Assembly: GCA_919902485.1 (NCBI GenBank)
Contig: CAKKRB010000195.1
Coordinates: 1 to 11,895 of the forward strand
DNA from: Omnitrophica bacterium GWA2_41_15
Lineage (GTDB): Bacteria; Omnitrophota; Gorgyraeia; Gorgyraeales; Gorgyraeaceae
Direction: 5' to 3'
DNA length: 11,895 bases
Both the position numbers and the translations under genes were made by a program. How positions within the stretch are numbered: the first letter of the stretch is position 1; the number at the start of each line of letters is the position of its first letter. The notes under the pieces are model-generated. The model saw only the letters and a program-made list of their open reading frames with translations, was not told where the DNA came from and did not search any database. Of the stretch, positions 6,092-11,895 are shown piece by piece.

Positions 6092-6762
6092 TTTACACCC
6101 AGTATTTTATGAACCTGCGGTATCAATCTAACATTTTTTAGCCTCGAACAGGCTGCGCTTAAAAATTCTTCAGCCTGATTTATTTTCTGTATCCTGTTAT
6201 TTACAGTAACAGGCTGAAGTATGAAAAATATGTCTCTGTCTATTTTTTCTATTACAGATACTGCTTTTTTTATGTCAGCCAGCGAGGTTTTATTGGTAAT
6301 AACTGATTTTACAAACACCTCTTTGGCTATTGCTTCTTTTAAAAAATCAGAATGGGCTTTCCATAAAGCCTGGCATCCTGCAGAAGAAGGAAGCTTGATG
6401 TCCATGCTTATTATATCTAAAAAATCAATAATCTCCAAAAGTTTATTTTTTAATACTCCGTTAGTCTCAAGATATAAAGAAAATCCCTTTTCCTTAAGTT
6501 CAGGCAGGACCTCTTTTAAAAAATCAGAATATAAAAGGGGCTCTCCGCCTGTAAGAGATATGACTTTTTTATTTTCATTTATAACAGCGCTTATAAGCTC
6601 TCCAGGAGTATATTCCTCAAACTTTTTTTTCTTATGCTCGTCGCAGAAGCTGCAGCTCAGGTTACAGTCATAGAATCTGACAAAAGTCTGAGCCTGGCCA
6701 ACATATAATCCTTCGCCCTGGATAGAGCTGAATATCTCTGTAATCTTCGCTTTCATATACAC
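6088..6762 (-). CDS. queE: 7-carboxy-7-deazaguanine synthase, radical SAM enzyme
   Basis: A radical S-adenosylmethionine enzyme that contracts the ring of 6-carboxytetrahydropterin to 7-carboxy-7-deazaguanine, on the way to the tRNA base queuosine. The N-terminus has the QueE signature IQGEGLYVGQAQTFVRF, then the cluster-binding CNLSCSFC (C-x3-C-x2-C, Cys33, 37, 40 from the GTG start) and the SAM-contacting TGGEPLLY. GTG at 6762 is preferred because a gagggg ribosome site lies 6 nt upstream; ATG at 6756 is the alternative. It lies 10 bp after queC, the next enzyme of the same pathway. queD is not in the window, so that step must be encoded elsewhere. Confidence 0.95.
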   Translation of the reverse strand: MYMKAKITEIFSSIQGEGLYVGQAQTFVRFYDCNLSCSFCDEHKKKKFEEYTPGELISAVINENKKVISLTGGEPLLYSDFLKEVLPELKEKGFSLYLETNGVLKNKLLEIIDFLDIISMDIKLPSSAGCQALWKAHSDFLKEAIAKEVFVKSVITNKTSLADIKKAVSVIEKIDRDIFFILQPVTVNNRIQKINQAEEFLSAACSRLKNVRLIPQVHKILGVK

Positions 6763-6768
6763 ATTATA
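6763..6768 (-). promoter_or_regulatory. TATAAT box directly before queE (weak promoter candidate)
   Basis: A perfect TATAAT ends 6 nt before the ATG at 6756, the same geometry as at the AsmA-like gene. No convincing -35 box is visible 16-18 nt upstream, because that region is the GC-rich hairpin at the queC end. It may be only the AT-rich spacer between the queE ribosome site and its GTG start. Confidence 0.25.
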
Positions 6769-6772
6769 CCCC

Positions 6773-7423
6773 TCACCCTACCCTCTCCCCTGAAAGGGGA
6801 GAGGTAAATCCTTTTTCCCTCAGCCTGCAGGCATCGCATACACCGCAGGGTTTCTTGCCGCCTTTATAGCAGGACCACGTGAGATTAAAATCCACTCCCA
6901 GGGATCTACCAAGCTGCACAATATCTTCTTTTGTCTTATAAAGCAGTGGCGCTATTATTTGTATACCTTTTACCTTGGTAGCTTTTTTAAACAATTCGTT
7001 AAATTTCCTGTAATATCCAGGCCTGCAATCAGGATATCCTGAAAAATCTATTGCGTTCGCGCCTATAAAAACCTTTTTTGCGCCTATTGCTTCAGCATAT
7101 GAAAGCGCAAAGCTCAGAAAAATAGTATTTCTGGCAGGGACATATGTAAGCGGTATGCTTTCTTTGCCTGCAAGCTTTCTATTTTCCGAAATTTTTATAT
7201 TTTTATCCAGAAGCGCGCTGTTTTTCCAGGGTAGGGCTATTTTTAAAACAACGCATGGGGCTTTTACGCTCCGTGCTATTTTCTTTGCGAATGATATTTC
7301 TTTTTTATGGCGCTGGCCGTAATCAAACGCAAGACAGTAAGGCGCATAGCCTTTCTGCTTTGCAATGTAAAGCGTAACAGCTGAATCCATTCCGCCTGAA
7401 AGTAAGACTACTGCCTTTTTCAT
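6773..7423 (-). CDS. queC: 7-cyano-7-deazaguanine (preQ0) synthase
   Basis: A 216-residue ATP-dependent enzyme that converts 7-carboxy-7-deazaguanine to preQ0, the precursor of queuosine. The PP-loop SGGMDS is at residues 9-14, and AFDYGQRHKKE, TYVPARNTIFLS and GANAIDFSGYPDCRP are QueC hallmarks. Four zinc-binding cysteines lie at 185, 193, 196 and 199 (WSCYKGGKKPCGVCDAC). The normal protein ends soon after the zinc site. Here the final residues TSPLSGERVG are encoded by a GC-rich palindrome that has replaced or extended the original 3' end. The ATG overlaps the xerC stop by 4 bp. Confidence 0.96.
   Translation of the reverse strand: MKKAVVLLSGGMDSAVTLYIAKQKGYAPYCLAFDYGQRHKKEISFAKKIARSVKAPCVVLKIALPWKNSALLDKNIKISENRKLAGKESIPLTYVPARNTIFLSFALSYAEAIGAKKVFIGANAIDFSGYPDCRPGYYRKFNELFKKATKVKGIQIIAPLLYKTKEDIVQLGRSLGVDFNLTWSCYKGGKKPCGVCDACRLREKGFTSPLSGERVG
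6782..6804. repeat. Perfect hairpin forming the queC 3' end
   Basis: Arms cctctcccct (6782-6791) and aggggagagg (6795-6804) with loop gaa. The element is translated as the QueC C-terminal tail and extends almost to its stop at 6773. No T-run follows in the direction of transcription, so it is more likely a dispersed palindrome than a terminator. Confidence 0.8.
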
Positions 7424-8295
7424 GCCCTTGGATGAACCTTATCGTAGATTGACCTTAGTCTCTCAGTAGTGACATGCGTATATATTTGAGTGGTAGAAAG
7501 GTTTGCGTGGCCCAGAAGTTCCTGCACGCTCCTTAAATCCGCGCCTCTATCCAGCATGTGAGTTGCAAAAGAATGCCTCAATGTGTGCGGAGAAATACTC
7601 TCATTAAGGCTTGTTTTATGGATATATTTATGCACTATCCTTCTCACCGCCCTGTCGCTTACGCGTCTTCGGCTTTTATTCAAGAATACAGGTTTTCTTT
7701 CATTTATCTCAGTGACTCCGATCTTTTCAAAATAAGCCTTTATGGCTCTCAATGCCTTGTCTCCTATGGGCGTGAGTCTTTCTTTTTTGCCTTTTCCGCG
7801 CACTTTTAACACCCCACTTATAAAATCAATATCCTCTTTATTCAGACCCACAAGTTCGCTTACCCTTATGCCTGTCGAATAAAGGGTCTCGAGTATAGCC
7901 CTGTCGCGCAAACCCATATCATCAGAAGCATCAGGAGATTCAAGGAGCTTTACCACGTCGCTGGCATTCATAAATAGCGGTAATTTCTTATCTATCTTCG
8001 GGGTTGAAAGGCTCGCAGCAGGATTAGTCTTTATATACCCTTCCCTATAAAGGAATTTAAAAAAACTCCTGAGACAGGCCATTTTTCTTGCCACTGACCT
8101 CTTTGAGAAATTTTTCTCTTTCAGCCTGGCAAGAAAAAGCCTCACGTCCACATGAGTAACCTGCTCTATGGGCTTATCCTTTATTGATCCGCTGAATTCT
8201 TTCAGGTCTATCTTATAATTAGTTACGGTGTGGTCTGAATAGTTTTTTTCAATCTGGAGATAGTTTATGAATTTATGTATGAGCCTATCAAGCAT
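7420..8295 (-). CDS. xerC: Tyrosine recombinase of the XerC/XerD family
   Basis: A 291-residue tyrosine recombinase expected to resolve chromosome dimers at a dif-like site. An N-terminal SAM-like core-binding domain occupies residues ~1-90. The catalytic domain has the complete set of residues: Arg144 (TGIRVSEL), Lys168 (VRGKGKKER), His237 and Arg240 (HTLRHSFATH), His263 (LGHANLSTTQ) and the nucleophile Tyr272 (IYTHV). The position straight after topA, with an 8-bp overlap, is the classic place of chromosomal xerC, which argues against a mobile-element integrase. A ggga-type ribosome site precedes the ATG. Whether it works alone or with a XerD partner cannot be told here. Confidence 0.93.
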   Translation of the reverse strand: MLDRLIHKFINYLQIEKNYSDHTVTNYKIDLKEFSGSIKDKPIEQVTHVDVRLFLARLKEKNFSKRSVARKMACLRSFFKFLYREGYIKTNPAASLSTPKIDKKLPLFMNASDVVKLLESPDASDDMGLRDRAILETLYSTGIRVSELVGLNKEDIDFISGVLKVRGKGKKERLTPIGDKALRAIKAYFEKIGVTEINERKPVFLNKSRRRVSDRAVRRIVHKYIHKTSLNESISPHTLRHSFATHMLDRGADLRSVQELLGHANLSTTQIYTHVTTERLRSIYDKVHPRA

Positions 8296-10294
8296 CTTCT
8301 CCCTCTATCCCATTATCCTCTTCGCTCTGGGAAGGAAGCCTGCGGGATATATGATGGCACTTTGGATAATTTGAACAACCGTAAAAATGCCTGCCTCCTT
8401 TTGAGCGGCGCTCTATAAGCATGCCGCCGCAGTCAGGCTCAGGGCATTTTACGCCCGTAGGTATGGGCTTGGCAAACCTGCAGTTCGGAAAATCAGAGCA
8501 GCTTAAAAACCTTCCGAGCCTCCCCCATTTTATAACCATGGGCTTGCCGCATTTTTCGCAAATCTCTGATGTCTTTACAGCCTCGCCTTTCACCTTGCGC
8601 ATGTTTAACTTGGCGTATTCTACATTCTTCTGGAAAGGCTCATAAAATTTCTTAAGGACCTCTTCGCTTTTCTGCCTGCCCTCCTCAATCTCGTCCAGCT
8701 TTTCTTCCATTTTAGCTGTAAATTCAAGGTCAAGTATCTTTGGGAAGCTTTTCATTAAAAGGTCTGTAACTACTATGCCCAATTCCGAAGGATGAAAATA
8801 CCCTTCTTTTCTTTTTACGTAATTGCGGGCGATAATGGTCTGGATAATAGGGGCATATGTGCTCGGCCTTCCAATGCCGTCTTCTTCAAGGGCTTTTACC
8901 AGAGACGCATCGGAATATCTCGGTGGAGGTTTCGTGAAATGCTGGCTTGGATCAAGCTTTATAAGATCCAGGATTTCACCCGTTTCCAGAGAAGGGAGCA
9001 GCCTGTCTTCTTCTTTTTCTTCTTCATTTTCCTGATAAACAATACTGAATCCGGCAAAAACCTTTTGCGAGCCCTGCGCTTTAAAAATACACCTGCCTGC
9101 TTTTATCTCAACGCTTATTGTATTGAATACAGCCGGGGTCATCTGGCTGGATACAAAACGGTTCCATATAAGTGTGTAGAGCTTGTACTGGTCCAGGGTC
9201 AAAAATTCTTTTATGCTGTCAGGATCTCTTAAAGGCAATGCAGGCCTTATTGCTTCATGGGCCTCCTGAGCTCTTTTCTTTGCTTTATAAACGTTCGGCA
9301 TACTGGGCGCAAATTCACTGCCGTATCTTTCAAGTATATATTTTCTAGCGGAATCCTGCGAGTCTTTGGAAACCCTTACAGCGTCAGTGCGCATATAAGT
9401 TATAAGGCCTACGTTTCCTTCGCTCCCTATAGGCAAACCTTCATATAACTGCTGCGCTACTCTCATGGTCTTGATTGCCTGGAATCTCAGTTTATAAAAT
9501 GCCTCTTGCTGGAGCTTACTGGTTGTAAAAGGCGGCTGGCTGTATTTGCGTTTTTCTTTTTTCTCAACGCCCGCAACCGTGAACGCTGCTTTCTCCAGCT
9601 CATTTACTGTTTTAACTGATTCATCATTATTTTTAAGGTCTGCTTTTTTATCGTCTACCTTATCAAGCTTGGCAATAAATCTGGAATTTTCTATATTCTT
9701 CTTTTTAAGCTCTGCTTCCATCTCCCAGTATTCCACTGGCACAAAAACACGTATCTCGCTCTCTCTGTCCACAACAAGCCTCACTGCAACTGACTGGACC
9801 CTGCCTGCTGAAAGGCCTCTGCCGACCTTTCTCCATAATAACGGGCTGATGCTGTAACCCACTAACCTGTCCAGAATCCTTCTTGTCTGCTGCGCGTCTA
9901 CCATGTTCATATCTATGTTTCCGGGCTTACTGATAGCTGCCTCTATCGCAGTCCTTGTAATTTCATGAAATGCTATTCTGTATATGGTTTTCTTTTTGCC
10001 AAAAAGATTGGCAAGATGCCAGCTAATAGCTTCGCCTTCCCTGTCAGGGTCTGTCGCAAGGTATATATTGTCTTTACCGGCTGCTTCTTTTTTCAATGCG
10101 TCTATTATTTTCTTCTTGCCTGGTATCATTATGTATTCAGGGGTAAAACCTTTTTCTGTGTCTATGCCCATCTTGGACTTCGGGAGGTCCATTATGTGGC
10201 CCATTGAAGAAGAAACAGTAAAATTCTTACCCAATATCTTATTTATTGTGCTTGCTTTTGCAGGCGATTCAACAATTACTAACGACTTGGCCAT
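8288..10294 (-). CDS. topA: DNA topoisomerase I (type IA)
   Basis: A 668-residue type IA topoisomerase that relaxes negative supercoils through a transient 5'-phosphotyrosine bond. The Toprim domain carries Glu9 (VIVESPAKA) and the metal-binding DPDREGE (Asp82, Asp84, Glu86). GRGLSAGRVQSVAVRLV follows, and the nucleophile is Tyr300 in LITYMRTD. The C-terminus holds two four-cysteine zinc ribbons: Cys578/581/598/604 and Cys616/621/639/645. E. coli TopA is about 200 residues longer, so this is a compact version. The protein ends in an acidic tail. The start has a ggaga ribosome site and lies 14 bp after dprA, and the 3' end overlaps xerC by 8 bp. Confidence 0.97.
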   Translation of the reverse strand: MAKSLVIVESPAKASTINKILGKNFTVSSSMGHIMDLPKSKMGIDTEKGFTPEYIMIPGKKKIIDALKKEAAGKDNIYLATDPDREGEAISWHLANLFGKKKTIYRIAFHEITRTAIEAAISKPGNIDMNMVDAQQTRRILDRLVGYSISPLLWRKVGRGLSAGRVQSVAVRLVVDRESEIRVFVPVEYWEMEAELKKKNIENSRFIAKLDKVDDKKADLKNNDESVKTVNELEKAAFTVAGVEKKEKRKYSQPPFTTSKLQQEAFYKLRFQAIKTMRVAQQLYEGLPIGSEGNVGLITYMRTDAVRVSKDSQDSARKYILERYGSEFAPSMPNVYKAKKRAQEAHEAIRPALPLRDPDSIKEFLTLDQYKLYTLIWNRFVSSQMTPAVFNTISVEIKAGRCIFKAQGSQKVFAGFSIVYQENEEEKEEDRLLPSLETGEILDLIKLDPSQHFTKPPPRYSDASLVKALEEDGIGRPSTYAPIIQTIIARNYVKRKEGYFHPSELGIVVTDLLMKSFPKILDLEFTAKMEEKLDEIEEGRQKSEEVLKKFYEPFQKNVEYAKLNMRKVKGEAVKTSEICEKCGKPMVIKWGRLGRFLSCSDFPNCRFAKPIPTGVKCPEPDCGGMLIERRSKGGRHFYGCSNYPKCHHISRRLPSQSEEDNGIEGEDA

Positions 10295-10308
10295 CTCATT
10301 TCTCCATT

Positions 10309-11424
10309 CTATATTTTAACAAAATTCTTTCCGGGCAGCTGTTTTACAAATTTTTTGATTTCCAGATTTAACAATATACTGGAAACCTTACTAAGCGCTA
10401 TCCCGCTTTCCAGGCATATATCATCTATATACTTGGGATCGCTGGATAATAAAGTATATACTAAACTTTCGGTTTTGTCCAATATAGAACTTTTTTTCTG
10501 TCCACCTACGGGGTGGACAGGTTTGGCCACCCCGTAGGTGGACAGGTTTAAGGTTTCTATATTCAATTCTTCCAATATATCTTCTACCCCCTGCGCCAAT
10601 TTTGCGCCCTGCTTTATAAGCTTATTAGTGCCTTTTGAGGTCATTGAATCCACTTTGCCAGGCACTGCAAATACTTCCCTGCCTTGTTCAAGGGCGCAGT
10701 CGCAGGTTATAAGCGCTCCGCTCTTCTCAGCTGCCTCCACGCAAACAACCCCTAAAGAAAGTCCGCTTATAATTCTATTTCTTTTTGGAAAATTTCCCTT
10801 ATCCGGCCTGGTAAGCATTGGAAATTCACTGATCACAGCTCCTGATTCTGAAATTTTTTCAGCCAGCTTTATATGCTCATCAGGATAGATATTAGCCAAG
10901 CCTGATCCCAGGACAGCAATGGTTCTTTTTCTGGCCTTTAAAGCGCCTTTATGGGAGCTGGAATCAATGCCTCTGGCAAGGCCTGAAACCACTGTAATGC
11001 CATGCGATGCTAATTCAAAACCAAGTCTTTCAGCTGTCTGAAGGCCGTAAAAAGACGCTAAGCGCGAACCAACTATAGCAATAGCTAATTTATCCTCTGG
11101 TAAAATCTCGCCTTTTACATACAAAATCACTGGCGGGTCATATATATTTTTCAGGTTTTCTGGATAGCCTTTGTCTAAAAAAGTAACAACTTTTACGCCA
11201 TGCTTTTTTATTAAATCCAGCTCCTTCTTTAAATTTATCTCCTTTATTGCCTGTGGAATCCTGGCAGCAAGTATAGACCCTATTTCTTTTACCCTTTTAA
11301 ACTCATCTTCACTTGCCTTGAAAATTTTATCCAATGACCCAAAATACTTTAAGAGAGCCTGGGTTCTGATGCTACCCACGTCCTCGATCATGTTAAGAAC
11401 AAGCAACCTTTCAGCATCATTCAT
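10309..11424 (-). CDS. dprA: DNA processing protein DprA (Smf)
   Basis: A single-strand DNA-binding protein that loads RecA onto incoming DNA in natural transformation. An N-terminal helix-hairpin-helix region (IEDVGSIRTQALLKYFGS) is followed by the Rossmann-like core. Core motifs are VGSRLASFYG, VSGLARGIDSSSHKGAL, GSGLANIYP, FPKRNRIISGLS and GALITCDCALEQGREVFAVPG. A C-terminal winged-helix region closes the protein. The linker contains an in-frame palindromic insertion, visible as STYGVAKPVHPVGGQ. ATG at 11424 is chosen because DprA proteins usually begin a few residues before the LL.L..I.DVG stretch and because a promoter abuts it. The frame stays open upstream to a TTG at 11481 and on to a stop at 11520, so a longer protein is possible. 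Confidence 0.9.
   Translation of the reverse strand: MNDAERLLVLNMIEDVGSIRTQALLKYFGSLDKIFKASEDEFKRVKEIGSILAARIPQAIKEINLKKELDLIKKHGVKVVTFLDKGYPENLKNIYDPPVILYVKGEILPEDKLAIAIVGSRLASFYGLQTAERLGFELASHGITVVSGLARGIDSSSHKGALKARKRTIAVLGSGLANIYPDEHIKLAEKISESGAVISEFPMLTRPDKGNFPKRNRIISGLSLGVVCVEAAEKSGALITCDCALEQGREVFAVPGKVDSMTSKGTNKLIKQGAKLAQGVEDILEELNIETLNLSTYGVAKPVHPVGGQKKSSILDKTESLVYTLLSSDPKYIDDICLESGIALSKVSSILLNLEIKKFVKQLPGKNFVKI
10498..10545. repeat. 48-bp palindromic element inserted in frame in dprA
   Basis: Arms ctgtccacctacggggtgg (10498-10516) and its exact reverse complement (10527-10545) surround a 10-nt loop. A 13-bp direct repeat, ggtggacaggttt, occurs at 10512-10524 and 10537-10549. The whole element is 48 bp, a multiple of three, and is translated within the DprA interdomain linker. 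GC-rich perfect palindromes like this look like short mobile repeats tolerated in a flexible protein region. Confidence 0.85.
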
Positions 11425-11431
11425 AGCATAG

Positions 11432-11460
11432 ACTATATCAGATGCCTCTTTAATAGTCAA
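11432..11460 (-). promoter_or_regulatory. Promoter abutting the dprA ATG (possible leaderless start)
   Basis: On the minus strand TTGACT (11460-11455) and TATAGT (11437-11432) are 17 nt apart, and the dprA ATG starts 7 nt after the -10 box. No Shine-Dalgarno sequence is present. If the longer TTG-initiated DprA were real, this would be a chance match inside coding sequence. Confidence 0.5.
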
Positions 11461-11543
11461 CCCTTGTCCAATATAGGGCAATAACTCGACAATCGTTTCG
11501 TCAACTGATATAAATAATTAGGAGCATAATAGCTTATTTATGT

Positions 11544-11572
11544 ATTATAAGGCCGCTATGGGGCATAAGCAA
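11544..11572 (-). promoter_or_regulatory. Second, upstream promoter candidate for the dprA gene train
   Basis: TTGCTT (11572-11567), a 17-nt spacer and a perfect TATAAT (11549-11544) on the minus strand. Transcription would begin near 11537, leaving a leader of about 110 nt before the dprA ATG. The -35 box is weak and lies next to 21-bp-spaced iterons, which fits a promoter that needs an activator. Confidence 0.5.
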
Positions 11573-11613
11573 TAGACAGGTGGGCAGGAAATAATGACTA
11601 TGGGGCAGGAAAT
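11561..11613. repeat. Three iterons with a 21-bp period upstream of dprA
   Basis: GGGCA occurs at 11561, 11582 and 11603, exactly 21 bp apart (two helical turns). The two outer copies share the 11-mer gggcaggaaat (11582-11592, 11603-11613). The copies at 11556 and 11598 share ctatggggca. The third, partial copy lies in the -10/-35 spacer of the upstream promoter. This is the layout of a regulator binding to one face of the DNA. Confidence 0.5.
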
Positions 11614-11623
11614 CGTGCCTTGA

Positions 11624-11895
11624 CTACTTGAACTGCTCCTTTACTTTGGGAGTACCACAAAGAGGACGACCAAAAGGATTTCCGAAATGATATAAAGAAA
11701 AATAGAAGTCAACAGGCCAAAAAGGACTACAGCAGGCCGACCTTATATAAGCCCAGGGGTCTATTAAGACAGTGAAAGGAGAACCGCCATATTTCTTGGC
11801 TAAACGAAATTCACCAGTCATTCCATAAATAAATCCTATTACCAGATATACTACAATAATAAGAAATATATATCTGAACTTAGACCTTCTCTTTT
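11624..11895 (-). CDS. Small membrane protein of unknown function, 5' end outside the window
   Basis: The frame is open from the right edge to a stop at 11624, giving at least 89 residues. The visible N-terminal part is basic (KRRSK), followed by one transmembrane segment, about FRYIFLIIVVYLVIGFIYG. A short soluble part rich in aromatic residues, Pro, Gly and Cys comes next (SACCSPFWP, LCGTPK). The positive-inside basic patch before the helix suggests a C-terminus outside the cytoplasm. The true start is probably just beyond 11895; the ATG at 11821 would remove the membrane segment and is less likely. I do not recognise a family. It lies upstream of the dprA train on the same strand, separated by the iteron and promoter region. 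Confidence 0.5.
   Translation of the reverse strand, partial: KRRSKFRYIFLIIVVYLVIGFIYGMTGEFRLAKKYGGSPFTVLIDPWAYIRSACCSPFWPVDFYFSLYHFGNPFGRPLCGTPKVKEQFK

Noticed and set aside
7420..8295. XerC-family protein as a mobile-element integrase
   Set aside because: It is embedded by overlaps in the topA train with all catalytic residues, the normal setting of chromosomal xerC.
8792..9232. 146-residue plus-strand frame opposite topA
   Set aside because: Antisense shadow inside the topoisomerase gene. Its phenylalanine-rich composition comes from Lys/Glu codons on the other strand.
11561..11613. CRISPR array
   Set aside because: Only three short, partly degenerate 5-11-bp units with a 21-bp period; repeats and spacers are far too short and there are no cas genes.

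Overview
The window reads as AT-rich bacterial chromosome with compact, overlapping genes. An AsmA-like envelope protein suggests a diderm (two-membrane) cell. The recombinase type and the many short GC-rich hairpins recall uncultured candidate-phylum genomes (Omnitrophota- or Patescibacteria-like). That assignment is an impression, not something the sequence proves.

Region 1 (1-1967) is a mobile-element junction. A large serine recombinase (367-1956, +) runs into the 3' end of an intact tRNA-Pro(TGG) gene (1891-1967, -), so its last ~19 residues are antisense tRNA sequence. A perfect 162-bp inverted copy of the recombinase 3' end lies at 50-211. There it continues into a different, more natural-looking C-terminus. 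Segments between 280 and 351 also match recombinase sequence, inverted and in gene order. The left flank is therefore an internally deleted, opposite-strand copy of the recombinase, carrying three perfect hairpins. Flipping the 1.5-kb segment between the repeats would exchange one recombinase C-terminus for the other.

Region 2 (1968-3401) holds back-to-back promoters, one for the tRNA (-) and one for an AsmA-like membrane-anchored protein (+). The AsmA start codon lies only 7 nt after a TATAAT box, which suggests a leaderless mRNA. The gene overlaps rdgB tail to tail.

Region 3 (3370-11424, all minus strand) is one tightly packed gene train. In transcription order it is dprA, topA, xerC, queC, queE, class I fumarase alpha and beta, rph, rdgB. 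Most junctions are 4- or 8-bp overlaps. The first three genes are the familiar DNA-uptake, topology and chromosome-resolution cluster. They are followed by queuosine-precursor synthesis, a TCA-cycle enzyme split in two subunits, a 3' tRNA-trimming exonuclease and a nucleotide-pool sanitising enzyme. GC-rich palindromes are lodged between rph and rdgB, at the queC 3' end, and in frame inside dprA.

Region 4 (11425-11895) carries two candidate promoters for the train. One sits against the dprA ATG. The other lies ~120 nt upstream beside three GGGCA-core iterons spaced exactly 21 bp apart. The 3' part of a small membrane-protein gene runs off the right edge.
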